Positions 6,562 through 18,800 of a stretch of 40,493 bases of DNA are shown here, one piece after another. Position 1 is the first letter of the stretch, and every line of letters starts with the position of its first letter. This stretch comes from a virus, in the IMG/VR virus record IMGVR_UViG_3300022074_000114, positions 1 through 40,493 of that record, one strand, 5' to 3'. Under the pieces are notes generated by a model, which worked only from the letters and a program-made list of their open reading frames with translations, was not told the DNA's origin and did not search any database. Both the position numbers and the translations under genes were made by a program.

Positions 6562-7785
6562 ATGGCAGATTATAGTGAAAATAAACCAATTTGGCCCGGA
6601 AGCTCATCATTTACAGCTGGTGATACTCCATTTGGATTTTTTGATAACGATACAATGTTTCAAAGTCAAGCAGATAGCTTTGCATCTTTTGCAGCACAAA
6701 ATGTTGGATATCCAATAATGGACGTTGAATTAATAGATAAAAATTTTTATACTGCCTTTGAGTCTGCAGTTATTGAATATTCTAATCAAGTTAATCAAGT
6801 TAACATAACAAATAATTTATTAAGTACATTAGGAATACAAACAGGATCTGATTTTCTTGTTAGTGAAAGTTTTTCAGATACTTTAGTAGGAGGATCATTA
6901 GCATATATTACTAAATTATCAAAAACATATGGTGCAGAAGCCGGATCTGGAGGAAATGAAAAATGGCATACAGTAAAAGTATCAGCTGTTCCAGGACAAC
7001 AAAGTTACAATATTAAAACAGCAATATCTGAATCTGGACTACCATTATCTGCAACTAGTTCTATTGAAATAAAACAAGTATTACATCATGTACCACCAGC
7101 AATAATAAGATATTTTGATCCTTTTGTTGGAACAGGATTAGGTTCTCAAAATTTATTAGATGCATTTGATTTTGGTGGATTTTCACCATCTGTTAACTTT
7201 ATGATGATGCCATTACATCAAGACTTATTAAGAATACAAACAATTGAATTTAATGATCGAATTAGAAAATCACATTGGTCATTTGAAATACATGGAGATG
7301 ATATAAAAATTTATCCAATTCCATCTAGATCTGGATCAATAGCAGATTTACATTTTGATAATTTTTATGTAAAATATACATATGAAGACCAAAAAGCAGA
7401 CCAATCATTATTATTTGGTAATACGGCAGCAATGTCTGGAGTAGTTAGTGATGCATCAAATATTCCATATACATATCAAAAATTTAGTCAAATAAATGAT
7501 ATGGGAAGAGCATGGATAATTAAATATGGATTGGCTTTAGTTAAAGAAATGTTAGGATATGTACGTGGAAAATATTCAACAGTGCCAATTCCAAACTCAG
7601 AAGTTACACTAAACGGATCAGAATTAGTCACACAAGGCCAATCAGAAAAAGATGGATTAATAACACAACTTCGAGAATTTTTAGAAAAAATGACAAAAGA
7701 AAGTATGGTAACAAGACAACAAGCAGAAAATGATGCAATGAATGAAGTGTTGTCAAGAATACCAACTAAAATATATGTAGGATAA
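6562..7785 (+). CDS. gp13: Neck/head-completion protein (T4 gp13-like)
   Basis: A 407-residue protein expected to form the neck ring that closes the filled head and receives the tail. The N-terminal part has GYPIMDVELIDKNFYTAFES at about 49-68, the typical start of phage neck adaptor proteins. The C-terminal part (GRAWIIKYGLALVKEMLG at about 315-332, then VPIPNSEVTLNG) is the characteristic gp13 ending, with a closing helix. It is longer than T4 gp13 (309 residues), mainly in the middle. AAAGG precedes the ATG, and two bases separate it from gp14. The gp13-gp14-gp15 order supports the call. Confidence 0.85.
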   Translation: MADYSENKPIWPGSSSFTAGDTPFGFFDNDTMFQSQADSFASFAAQNVGYPIMDVELIDKNFYTAFESAVIEYSNQVNQVNITNNLLSTLGIQTGSDFLVSESFSDTLVGGSLAYITKLSKTYGAEAGSGGNEKWHTVKVSAVPGQQSYNIKTAISESGLPLSATSSIEIKQVLHHVPPAIIRYFDPFVGTGLGSQNLLDAFDFGGFSPSVNFMMMPLHQDLLRIQTIEFNDRIRKSHWSFEIHGDDIKIYPIPSRSGSIADLHFDNFYVKYTYEDQKADQSLLFGNTAAMSGVVSDASNIPYTYQKFSQINDMGRAWIIKYGLALVKEMLGYVRGKYSTVPIPNSEVTLNGSELVTQGQSEKDGLITQLREFLEKMTKESMVTRQQAENDAMNEVLSRIPTKIYVG

Positions 7786-7787
7786 AC

Positions 7788-8312
7788 ATGGCATTATTTG
7801 GAACACAAAGAGATGCAAAATTTTTAGCATCAATTAATGCAGAATTATTAAATGCAATAATTGATACTGAAATTGAATTTTTTAAATTAGTAGTTGAAGA
7901 ATCTAATTCTAATATATATGGTGAATCAACATCTAAAACATATTTTGATTCTATTTTAATTCCAGTACTAATTACAAAAGAGACAAAAAATGGAACAATG
8001 GATGATTATGGACATTCATATACAAGAACAGCTCAATTTGGTATCTCTAGAGATATTTTAGAAAAAGCATCATTTTATCCAGAAGTTGGGGATATTGTAA
8101 AATGGGATGAAGAATACTATGAATTAGATAATGTTGATGCAAATCAATATTTTGCAGGAAAAAATCCAGATACATGGCCTAATGGAACTTCATTTGGTTA
8201 TAGTGTTTCAGTATTATGTGACGCTCATGTAACAAGACAAACGCCAACAAATATTAGAAAAATGAGATTTGGATCTCCAGATAATGGACAAACATATAAA
8301 GGATTTGGTTAA
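7788..8312 (+). CDS. gp14: Neck protein (T4 gp14-like head-tail connector)
   Basis: A 174-residue protein. The central block FGISRDILEKASFYPEVG (84-101), continuing into DIVKWDEEYYELDNV (102-116), has the family pattern of an Arg-containing strand, then P-x-x-GD-I and a hydrophobic strand with Tyr/Glu. That pattern is typical of gp14 and related head-tail stopper proteins. It is shorter than T4 gp14 (256 residues). AGGATAA precedes the start, and the stop overlaps the next start (TAATG at 8310-8314). It would act with gp13 at the head-tail joint. Confidence 0.78.
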   Translation: MALFGTQRDAKFLASINAELLNAIIDTEIEFFKLVVEESNSNIYGESTSKTYFDSILIPVLITKETKNGTMDDYGHSYTRTAQFGISRDILEKASFYPEVGDIVKWDEEYYELDNVDANQYFAGKNPDTWPNGTSFGYSVSVLCDAHVTRQTPTNIRKMRFGSPDNGQTYKGFG

Positions 8313-9553
8313 TGTCAAGAATAAATAGACAAAATATTGATAGAAAAACAAATAAACCTTCTTTGTCATCAACTGAATCTACAAGAAAAGATTTAATATT
8401 AAATAGAGCACAAGAGATAAGAAGAGATAATGACATTGTTAAAACTCCTAAGCGAACTGTTTATGATATTGATTATGCAATTAAATGGTTTATTGAAAAT
8501 GAAATACAACCTCAAATAGAAGCAAATGGAGAATTAATTGATGTTCCTGTAATATTTTCAAATGGAGAAAAATGGGATAATGTTCGAAGATTAGGATATT
8601 TACGTGATCAAAAAGGAATGTTACAATCTCCAATTATAATGATTAAAAGAAATTCTATACAAGAAAGAGATCAATTAAAAAAACTAGATATCAATAGACC
8701 AGCTGCAGGAAATCAAATAGTATATAAAAATAAATTTAATAAACAAAATGCATATACAGAAGATTTATTTCCTATACCAGTAAATGAACCAATGACTTCA
8801 GAAGAATTATATGCAATAAATATTCCAGAATATGTTGATATAGAATATGACTTGTTAGTATGGACAGATTTTACTACTCAAATGAATGAATTAGTTGAAC
8901 AAATTATGCCATATGGAACATTTGCATGGGGCAATAATTTTAATAAATATAGAACTTTCATCCGGTCTTTAAGTTTTGAAACAATTAATACTGTTGGCGA
9001 AGATAGATTAGTTAGATGTACAATGCCACTAACTGTTAATGGAACATTAATGGCAGAGCAAGAATATAGAAAATCAACTATACAAAAAAGATATTCATTA
9101 AAAAAAGTATCTTGGGCACAAGTTATTGATACAGATATTAATATATTTAATAGTACTACAATTCCACAAAAAATATTAAACGTGCAACAGCAAGTATTAT
9201 CAGGAGGCTCAATAGTATTATCAGGAGCATCAGGTGGTGGCGGCGGAACTACAATTAATGCATCATCAATGAATTATATTATAACATTAACAGATAAATC
9301 AGCTGATTTTTCAAATTTAACTACAGTTACTGTTTCTGCTTTAGCAGCAATAAATCCAACAACTAATGCAACTGCTACAAAAAATGAATTTGATATATAC
9401 ATTAATGGACAATATATAGATAAAGAATTATATACATGGACACCAAGTGATATTAATTCTCCACAATCAATTGTATTTGATACAACTGAATTGGGATATA
9501 ACATAGAATCTACAGATACAATAATTATAAATGGAAGATGGAAAACTAGTTAA
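8312..9553 (+). CDS. gp15: Tail terminator/completion protein (T4 gp15-like) with an extra C-terminal domain
   Basis: A 413-residue protein. Residues about 50-265 follow gp15: VPVIFSNGEKWDNV at 78-91, then EYVDIEYDLLVWTDFTTQMN at 173-192 and LVEQIMPY at 194-201. T4 gp15 (272 residues) caps the tail tube and sheath and docks to the neck. A Gly-rich linker (308-312) then leads to an extra domain of about 95 residues with FDIYINGQYIDKELYTWT. That domain resembles the C-terminus of the next gene, which has IEIFINGLRMRYDVDF. The fusion to a fibre-type domain is unusual. The gene overlaps its neighbours at both ends by single-base stop/start junctions, indicating coupled translation. Confidence 0.8.
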   Translation: MSRINRQNIDRKTNKPSLSSTESTRKDLILNRAQEIRRDNDIVKTPKRTVYDIDYAIKWFIENEIQPQIEANGELIDVPVIFSNGEKWDNVRRLGYLRDQKGMLQSPIIMIKRNSIQERDQLKKLDINRPAAGNQIVYKNKFNKQNAYTEDLFPIPVNEPMTSEELYAINIPEYVDIEYDLLVWTDFTTQMNELVEQIMPYGTFAWGNNFNKYRTFIRSLSFETINTVGEDRLVRCTMPLTVNGTLMAEQEYRKSTIQKRYSLKKVSWAQVIDTDINIFNSTTIPQKILNVQQQVLSGGSIVLSGASGGGGGTTINASSMNYIITLTDKSADFSNLTTVTVSALAAINPTTNATATKNEFDIYINGQYIDKELYTWTPSDINSPQSIVFDTTELGYNIESTDTIIINGRWKTS

Positions 9554-12500
9554 TGGGAAGATTATTTGATAGCAAACAGTTTCGTACAGATTTACAACTA
9601 TCTGGATCATTTTCTGGATCATTCCAAGGCGACGGATCAGGATTAACAAATATACCAGCAGCTGGTATTGTTGGATTAAATTTATCACAAATATCATCAG
9701 GATCATCTACAGCTACTATATCTCCCAATAACGGATTACAAGTTAATACTTCTATATCTGGTAGTATAATATCCGGTAGTACATTGGTTGTTGCTCCTAC
9801 TGGATCATTTAAACATATTATTACAGATGGCGAAACTATAGAATTTCGAAATAACTCTACTGGCGCACAAATAGGACGATTAAAATTTGATCCAACAACA
9901 GGATTTAATATTCAAGATAATACAGGAGCTAGAACAAAAATAAGAGCAGGCCGTGGAGAATTTTTATCATTAGAAGCTGGACAAGTAGGATTCAATAGTA
10001 TAGGACCAATAACTGGATCTATTATAAGTGCTAGTTCAACTATATTTGCAAATGATATTGAAGCATTTAGAATGAATGTTACTCATTTAACATCATCATT
10101 TATTACTGCTTCAACCATAGAAACATCTGGATCAAATATATTTGGTGACGAAGCATCTGATACTCATACATTTATTGGAAATATAATTGCTCGAAATAAT
10201 ATTAGTTCAAGCGGATATATTTCTGCATCTAATTTTGTAGGTGATGGTTCTCAATTATCTGGCATAGATTCAATATATACTGCAAATGGTAATATATTAG
10301 AAACTAGAACTATAAATGATAGAGACGGAGGCTTTACCGGATCAGCTGGAAGTAATGCTCTAAAAATGAACGTTAGAAATTCTGGAGCACTTCTTGTTGC
10401 TGGTTATCAAAATAACGGTGATCCTGGAACTACTAATCATCTTATCCAATGGGGACCTGGTGCAACTAATGGCGGTATGAACGTTAGAGGTAAATTAGGT
10501 TTAACATCTGGTGGCGGTAGAATAGACTTAACAAATAGCGGAGGTAGTCAATATTTTACTGTAGCACAATCCGGAATAACATCTACTGTACCATTATCTG
10601 CAACTAATATAACAGGTTCGAATATTAGTGCAAGTGGTATATTTACTGGAGATGGATCAGGTTTAATTAATATACCAGCATCAGGAATAACTGGACTTAA
10701 TTTATCCCAAATAGCATCTGGATCTGCAACAGCTTCAATATCTCCTGATAAAGGATTTCAAGTAAATACAGATACTGGTATAACAGGATCATTAATAGTA
10801 TCTGGTAGCGGTATAACTATAGATTCTGGATCATTAAATTTAGATGATAATGATTCTACTCAATTAAATATACCTGCAAATCCAGGAGTTTATGAAGCTT
10901 CATATCATGGATTAACTGCTGGAGGTAGTGGTAATGTAGTATCATTTTCAGCTAATAATGTTGGTCAAATGGCTGCAATAGAAACATCTGGTAGACTAGG
11001 ATTATTACGATTAAATAATTGGACTTCCGGTAATAATGGAGTTTTATTGCATGGATATTATTCTACTAGTCCATTAAATTCTATTTACTATAGAAATTTT
11101 ATTGGAGGTAGTTTAGTTGTAAATAGACCACATGGATCAACTGTGGCAACAAATACTATAGCATTAGATGTTGCAGGCCCTGTATTAATAACTGGATCTA
11201 ACGCAAATGGACATGTTGGATTACATGTTTCTAGTTCTGCCGGCTCTGGCTCTATGAAACTAGAAGGAGATGCTCAAATAACAGGATCATTATCAGTATC
11301 TGGATCTGTATCGATAAATGACTCTTTAAGTAATATTATTATATCTACTATTGGATCTGGATCTTCAAATGCTACCACAGTAACTGGAGATCATAATATT
11401 GTTATAGGAATGAATGCAGCCGAAGATTTAGGAGCTTCTAGTGATAATGTTATTATAGGTAATAGAGCAGCATCAGGTTCAGTATTTTCATCTACAAGAG
11501 AAAATAATGTTATAATAGGAACTGAAGCCGGCGCAGATGCGGATATGGTAGATGGTGCAAATGTTGTTTATATAGGATATAGAGCAGGATATGAAACAAC
11601 AGGATATGGAGCTATACATATAGGAGCAAATGCCGGTCAATACGCCGACGGAAATGGAAATGTATCAGTTGGTCAAAACTCAATGATGGGACATGCTTCT
11701 TATGGCGGAACTCCTTTATATAATGTTGTTATAGGTTATAATGCAGGTCAACAATTTTGGGATGGAGATAATAATGTAGCTATTGGTTCTTATGCCATGG
11801 CTAACACAGCTCAACATTATAATACATCTACAGGAACAGTTGCAATTGGCTCTGGCGCAATACGTAACAATAGAAAAAATAATTATACTACGGCAATAGG
11901 ATTTAATGCATTATATGCATTAAAAGGCAATGATACTGCTGCAGGAAATCAAATAACTACAGTTGGTGCATATGCAGGGTATACTGAAGAATATGGTTAT
12001 AACCATACACTTATAGGATATAGAGCTGGATATGACTTAACAGCTTCAACGGGTAGTATAGTAATAGGACATGATGCTGGTAGTGGTATTTCTTATATGG
12101 ATCGTCAATTATTTATAGGTTCGGGTTCAACTGCTTTGATATCTGGTTCTTTAAGCGGTGGATTAAAATTATTAGGTCAAGTGTCTGCCTCATCTTATAT
12201 AGGAGACGGATCTTCACTAACTGGAGTACAAGCATTCCCATTTTCAGGATCAGCAGTTATAACTGGATCTTTAACAGTATCAGGATCTGTAGTAGACTTT
12301 ACATCAGCATCTGCAGTTAATTTAAATATAGAATCTATACCATTAGTAAATCCTATAGTAGAATACGTAAATTGTGGAGCAATAACAGCATCTGGTGCTA
12401 CGGTACCATTACCGAACAGTTTAACATTTGTATCTTCTTCGGTATATGAGTATATCGAAATATTTATTAATGGGTTACGTATGCGTTATGATGTGGATTT

Positions 12501-12588
12501 CATGCCAGCTTCTACCTCAACAATAAAATATTTTGTAACAATTCCGTCAGGATCAGAAATAACATATAAATCATTAAAAAGGCCATAG
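9553..12588 (+). CDS. Long tail fibre/adhesin-like protein with YadA-type head repeats
   Basis: A 1011-residue Ser/Gly/Thr-rich fibre. Residues about 26-68 and 367-410 are two copies of a block beginning GDGSGLTNIPA or GDGSGLINIPA, a common phage-fibre module. Many ITGSLxVSGS units follow. Residues about 615-855 hold roughly a dozen (V/I)xIGxxAG repeats, such as NVVYIGYRAGYET and NVVIGYNAGQ. This is the pattern of the left-handed beta-roll head of trimeric autotransporter adhesins (YadA/Hep_Hag). The C-terminus (about 937-1011) is a compact domain with FINGLRMRYDVDF. No S74 intramolecular chaperone is seen. A trimeric adhesin on the tail is likely; the receptor is unknown. Its start overlaps the gp15 stop. 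Confidence 0.85.
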   Translation: MGRLFDSKQFRTDLQLSGSFSGSFQGDGSGLTNIPAAGIVGLNLSQISSGSSTATISPNNGLQVNTSISGSIISGSTLVVAPTGSFKHIITDGETIEFRNNSTGAQIGRLKFDPTTGFNIQDNTGARTKIRAGRGEFLSLEAGQVGFNSIGPITGSIISASSTIFANDIEAFRMNVTHLTSSFITASTIETSGSNIFGDEASDTHTFIGNIIARNNISSSGYISASNFVGDGSQLSGIDSIYTANGNILETRTINDRDGGFTGSAGSNALKMNVRNSGALLVAGYQNNGDPGTTNHLIQWGPGATNGGMNVRGKLGLTSGGGRIDLTNSGGSQYFTVAQSGITSTVPLSATNITGSNISASGIFTGDGSGLINIPASGITGLNLSQIASGSATASISPDKGFQVNTDTGITGSLIVSGSGITIDSGSLNLDDNDSTQLNIPANPGVYEASYHGLTAGGSGNVVSFSANNVGQMAAIETSGRLGLLRLNNWTSGNNGVLLHGYYSTSPLNSIYYRNFIGGSLVVNRPHGSTVATNTIALDVAGPVLITGSNANGHVGLHVSSSAGSGSMKLEGDAQITGSLSVSGSVSINDSLSNIIISTIGSGSSNATTVTGDHNIVIGMNAAEDLGASSDNVIIGNRAASGSVFSSTRENNVIIGTEAGADADMVDGANVVYIGYRAGYETTGYGAIHIGANAGQYADGNGNVSVGQNSMMGHASYGGTPLYNVVIGYNAGQQFWDGDNNVAIGSYAMANTAQHYNTSTGTVAIGSGAIRNNRKNNYTTAIGFNALYALKGNDTAAGNQITTVGAYAGYTEEYGYNHTLIGYRAGYDLTASTGSIVIGHDAGSGISYMDRQLFIGSGSTALISGSLSGGLKLLGQVSASSYIGDGSSLTGVQAFPFSGSAVITGSLTVSGSVVDFTSASAVNLNIESIPLVNPIVEYVNCGAITASGATVPLPNSLTFVSSSVYEYIEIFINGLRMRYDVDFMPASTSTIKYFVTIPSGSEITYKSLKRP

Positions 12589-12590
12589 TT

Positions 12591-12881
12591 ATGACAAACT
12601 TTGAATTACTAAACAATATATTTACACCAGAACAATTATTCTTTATTTCAGCAACAGCTATTCCAGAAATAGATATTAATTTTTCTGAAGAAACAATAAC
12701 ATTTAATACCACAAAAACATATAATAGAGATGAAATATCAAATTTTTTAGCTTCATCAAACAATAGTATACAAGAATATAAAAACTCATTTGGATCTGAA
12801 CCAATGGATGAAACAACAAGAAATAATATAACATGGATCACTGATCAATTAAGAAAATTAGAAGTTTATTTGAATACATAA
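12591..12881 (+). CDS. Small unknown protein between fibre genes
   Basis: A 96-residue protein with AAAGG before the ATG, two bases after the fibre stop and three bases before the next gene. It has a hydrophobic N-terminal segment (LFFISATAI) too short and polar-flanked to be a confident membrane helix, and a helical C-terminal half. Not recognised. Tight packing between two adhesion genes suggests a fibre-assembly or attachment role, as small chaperones are often placed this way, but there is no sequence proof. Confidence 0.65.
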   Translation: MTNFELLNNIFTPEQLFFISATAIPEIDINFSEETITFNTTKTYNRDEISNFLASSNNSIQEYKNSFGSEPMDETTRNNITWITDQLRKLEVYLNT

Positions 12882-12884
12882 TAT

Positions 12885-15800
12885 ATGGCAACAATATACG
12901 CAAAATACAATTCATCGTCAGTAGCAATGAATCCATTAGATCCAGATACATGGGTAGGAGGCGTTGTACCAGGCCCTGATGACATAGCAAGATTTTATTA
13001 TTATGAAAATACCGGCGCTGGGAGTTCATTTAATGCTACTAGTGCTTACACTAGCACCTATATGTATTTAGGCACCAGTCAATTCTCCCATGTAGATTCA
13101 AATTTCAATATAAATACTCCAATATCTAGAAATAGATTTACATCTGGAAGTCAAGGAGCATTCACTTCAAGTGTATGGTCTTCGGACTATTATAGAAATG
13201 TGATCGGACGACATGCAGCTGAAACACAAAGTAACGGAAATGCTTACACATATGGGGCTAATACATCTCCATTAAAATATCAAAAAGGATTTTATTCTAC
13301 CCAACTAAGTTTAAATTCAGTAGGTACTCCAGCTAGTTATAACAAAACATCAGATAACTATTACAACAATAATTATAAAGATCGCCTACAAATGTATAGC
13401 CCACATTTTGGACCATATTATTATAGAGCCAGAATGAGAACATTTTACAATTATAATAGTTATGGCAATGTTACATCTAAATTTACTTTTGATGGAGTTA
13501 CTATAACAGTAACAGGATCGGTAGACGGAGATTATGCAACAGGTAGTCGTACCTTTGGCGTATCAAAAACAGAGTGGTTAGCAGCTGGTAATCCATATAC
13601 AAGAACTGACAGAATGTTTGATATTATTACCGGATCTTCGTTAAATATAGAAAATGGTGGTCGATGGAAAATCTACGGACCTCATAACGGTAGAGGTCAA
13701 CATGTTGGTAATGTACTAAATCATTACAGTCATATTTCATTTTGGTTAGTTTCTGAAAGTATTAATAGTACTCCTACAATGACAAGCATGACCAATGGTA
13801 CTAGTTATGATCAATCATGGCACGTTGCAGCAAAGTATAATTATATGCCCGGGCATCAATATCCGCCATTTACAGAACCCAATGTATTTCATGCAGATTC
13901 AGGAAGTTTATTTATATTTCAAGAAGCATCTGGTAGTATGAAATATGGGTCTGCTTCAATAAATACTGATGGAGATACAGTTTATAATAGCGATAATGGA
14001 AATCATTACAATTACTTTTTCTCTGGATCTGATAATGCGTGGTATCAGAAACTTAATAGCTATTATGGTGTAGGTATAGGACCAGGAAATCCTGGCCAGG
14101 TAAAAATGTTATTTGATGATATAGGATATGGTAGTACCATACAAAATCCTAGAATTGATTCAACTTATAGTACATGGGTATCTGGTTCAACAACTGGCTC
14201 TACCGGTTATTCTACTGCATTTAATGAAGAAAATGATATAACCAATGAAGTAGTTGGTGGTATCAAAATGAGCTTGATGTGGCACAATGATAGATTATTA
14301 CAAAAATATGTATTATCAGGAAGCCAACATTGGAACGTAGGTAGAATTGAATTAGGCTCATTTAATCACTTTCATGTAAAAGATCAAGCAAAAATAACAT
14401 TGCATGATATGCAATCAGGAACTAATCACCCATCAATAGATTTTGCTCATTATGGTGGAGAAGATGCAACATTATTATTAACTGATGAAGTTACTATAGA
14501 AACATCGTCTAGCAGAACAAGTTTAGCATCTACCCAAGAATGCGGTATATGGCATTATAGAGCCGACTGTTCATTATTAATATCTGGATCTGCAAATTAT
14601 TCAAGATCATTAGCTCCGTCGGCATCTATCGCCGGCGATTCCACAATAGCTGTATCTAATTTACAAAATTCATTTGGAATTGGAGATTATATTTCAATTG
14701 AATCTACTGGTTCAGTAAAAACCAAAGGAATTTCAGAAGATGTATCATTACATTTTACTGGATCAGAATGGAATAATGGTGTATACGATAGTGGGTCCAT
14801 GGCTATGTTTAGAGGCAGAAGTTCAGATCCTACTAATGTAACTTCACGTGGAGTAAATCCACAAGTTGGTCCTGGTTATACTACACAATATAAAAATAAT
14901 AATAATTGGTTTGTTTCTAGATATTACACAAATACATGCGAAACAGATGAAATTGTACAAATTGCATCAATGAGTGGAGATTATGCAACTGTTATTAAAA
15001 TGCATGGTAAAGAAGGAGAAATACAATCGGATATGGGATTGTATACACATGATCAATTTGTTGAAACATTTGGAGAATCTTCTGATACCATGTATAATGG
15101 CAATAAACGTGTTGTGTTAGTTGATAGCAATCATTTAAATTTTAAAACTGGAGACAATTTAGTAATAAGTGGTAGTAGTTACACTGTATTAAATGCAACA
15201 TCATATTTATCACAATCACATTTTTATGAATTTACATCATCAAATCAACCTGCACTAGAAGATGTATTTGATTTAGAACCTGCAGTTTATTCTGGGTCTA
15301 GCATATGGCCAGTTACCTTAGGAACATATGGCATAACATCTCCAACTACATATTATACAGAAGTATTTAAAAAAGATAGACTATTAATAACAGGATCATT
15401 TAAAGGATCAGAGTTTTATCAAGACAAATATAAAACATCAAATGCATATAACAATACTAGATATGGAGGCTCATCAGGATCTTCTAATGGATATAGAGCA
15501 TTGCGATTAGATCCTACATTGACTTATGGATGGAGAAATTGGAATGGTACAAGTTATTATGATTATCATAGTGTTGAAAGTACTGAACATTTATGGGGAA
15601 AATATAATTTAAAAGACACATTTAATTTTAGAGACGGTGAAATTATCGTGTCTGGTAGTTTATTACGAGACGGTAATTTTGATCCTACTAGTAGTGAAGC
15701 ATGGGATTATCGAAATGGATTCAATGTTAGTTGGGGAGAAACTAGTATTCATGGCCCTCATAATTCTTCACAAGATAGTTATTATGGTAAGCAAGCATAT

Positions 15801-18800
15801 TATGATTATAACCCACCATATCCATATACACATAGAGTTTCATTTACTTATCAAGGTGGACCTTCTATTAATCATGGAACCTATAATGTTCATGCAAATT
15901 TACCATTAAGTAATGGTAGAGTATTTAATGGAGGAACAGATGCAAATTCTTCTGGAAGTTTCATGATACATAAACAAACAAATAATCCAAATGCCCCATA
16001 CCGATACATATATAGTGCAGCTAGAACACCAATACAAGATGATCCATCATTCCCTGCAGGATTAGATTTTGATTCGTTATGGTTAAGCGGCTCTGCTACG
16101 TATAGTGATGCAACAGCATCGCTAAATCCTGGTACCGGTCATATAAAAGTTGCAATAAATAAAGGACATGGCAAAGTATATGTTGGAGCAAATGGCCAAG
16201 AAATATTATTTAATAAATTTTTCAATGAAATGGGAAGAGGTTATGTTCGTTTAGGATTAAACATGTACTCATCTATATATAGTGTCAACATTAAAACTAG
16301 ATGGCAACAATTAATTTTAGATACAACAGATTCATTTAATTATCGTGATAGAATTAAAGAAGGCGGATTATTATATAACCATTATCCAAATCATGAAGTA
16401 AAACATATTGCTTCTGAAGTTGTTGATGCAAAAGGATTTAAAAATTTATTATGGGAAGAACAATACACAAAAGGTAACACAAACAGAAAACCTTATATGT
16501 TTGCAAATTGTTATTCGGGAGCAACAGCAGGAGCTCCAGGTATTAATGGTCAAAAATATGTATCAGAACAATATAATCCTGGACGACCTTTAGTACCTGG
16601 CGGATTTATTTCTTCACAATTATATGCCTACTATCAAAATTCAGATAATTTTTATATTATTTATGACTTGCGTGAGCAAACACAATTTGACACTGTTGGA
16701 ATGGTATTTTTTGATACCGCAACAATTGGATATGAAAATGATGTTAACAATAAAATGAATAATATTCGATTTGAAGTTACAGATGATGTAGGAGTTGATT
16801 CTCCATCATGGACAACTGTTGTTGCAACATATGATGATACAAGATTAAATACAGGTGATGGAGGTATTAGATTTTATACTTTTCCATCTGGTTCTGTAAC
16901 CAAACGATTTATAAAATATCATAGTAGAGGCGGAACTTCAAATGCAGCTTATGCACAACATTCATTCTTTGGATTGTATAATATGTCTGCATCGTGTGCT
17001 GATACATTAACTCCAGCACCAAACGAAGACTACACAGATTCATATGGCGGACCGTCTGGATCATTATGTCAAGTAGAACTAGGCGATGCAAAAAATTTCA
17101 AAGTTGGCGATCTAGTTTATTTTTGGAGTAAACAAATGAGCTCCGGAGCTAGACTAAACAAATCATCTACGACATATTATGGTTATAAAAATATGCATTC
17201 CACAACAGGATATTTCGATAAATCAACTCCAGATGATGGATTCCTAGGCGGAGTATGGAATATACATAAAATAACTGCTAAGAATGGAAACACAATAACA
17301 TTGAATAAACCTATTACTCATAATCATGTAGGTGTAGGAACAATGTGTTACAAATATAATCGTGGTAATATTACTCTTAAAGGCGATAGAGCTGCACCAT
17401 TTATGATTTACGGTACTAGTCAAACTAATTATAGAGCAATTAAAAATGCAACATTTATAAATGGGTTTTCCAGAAAAGATCAGATAGCTTACAACAAATA
17501 TCCAGACTTAATTGAAGATGTTGGCATGATGATGAATCATGACAGTTACTATGGGTATCATGGCCATGGATTATATAAAAATATAGTAGGAAATGGTCCG
17601 CAATGTGGAGGAAATACAAATGTTATGTCTGATATTTACAATACTCAAAGATTCAATGTCATGCAAACTTATGGTGCTACTAATTTCAATACTAGCGCAG
17701 AGATAATGGGAGGCGGTCATAAATATGTACAAAGCTTTGGAGTAGATCTAACCTATAGGAACTATACTGCATATATTTATAGTAATGCATATTATAATGC
17801 AGTTGGAGCAAATTCACCATATTACTTAAGAAATAATTTTATATTAGGAGGTCAAAATTTTAGTTTAGCAGATTATGCCGGGGGCGGATGGATAAATACT
17901 CATCAACAAACTTATAATCTAAATGATTTTATTTTTAGTGAAGGTAATGTAATGGGCCAAAGAACAAATAGAGGTGATTTATATGAGCCTAATGATACAC
18001 ATAATCTTCGAAGAGATAAAAATGGAGAACTTAGGTCTATAACAGGTGAAATAGCACAATGGAATCAATGGTTTTTTCCAGGTAACACAAATCCAAGAAT
18101 GAGACCAGGCATATATACTTGGAATCAGCATCAAACCAGAAGATACGGCAATCTGGATAGCGTTGGTAGATATGGTGCTAGATTATATAGTGGAAAAGTT
18201 CATGATTTATTTGAAGGACATGACTTTTTGCTAATTAAAAATCAATATTATAAACACACATTTATTTTGAAATCTGAAAATTATGCAACTGATGGGTTAT
18301 ATGATATTTATCCACATTCGAGTAACACATTAGATATCAATCAAAATGGTTATAGTGATGTTATGATTTCTTGTATATTTCTTGTTAAAGAAGAATGTGA
18401 TGTTCGAGTTGATATAGATTTCACTTATATAATTGATGCACTCAATGTTATATATGGTAATGCAGATACTGTTAGTTATTATGGTAACAAAGAATACAAT
18501 CAATTTGGTAGATCTCATCCATATATCAGTGTTATTAACAATGATACTACAGATCATGTAGACGTAACATATCTTGATAAAACCACATTAACAACCTTGG
18601 AAAAACGAGATGTACATACACTAGAACCAGGATCATACTCTGTAAATTTACATGGAAGAAGTAGTTATAATCAAACAGTTCACCATTTAATGCGTATCAA
18701 AGATATTGATTTAAAATTAGTAACTTCTGATTTATCTAAAGTTAGTGTGATTCAATCTAATTGGGATGCATTAAAATTATTTGATAATGTAGAACATAAT

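Noticed and set aside
11395-12130. Repeats interpreted as ice-binding or RTX-type repeats
   Set aside because: The (V/I)xIGxxAG spacing and the surrounding fibre modules fit YadA-like heads; no GGxGxD calcium repeats or regular TxT faces are present.
15637-15909. Second + strand frame inside the 2007-residue gene
   Set aside because: Composition is Ile/Met/His-rich with no ribosome site, and the main frame is continuous and protein-like through the whole region.
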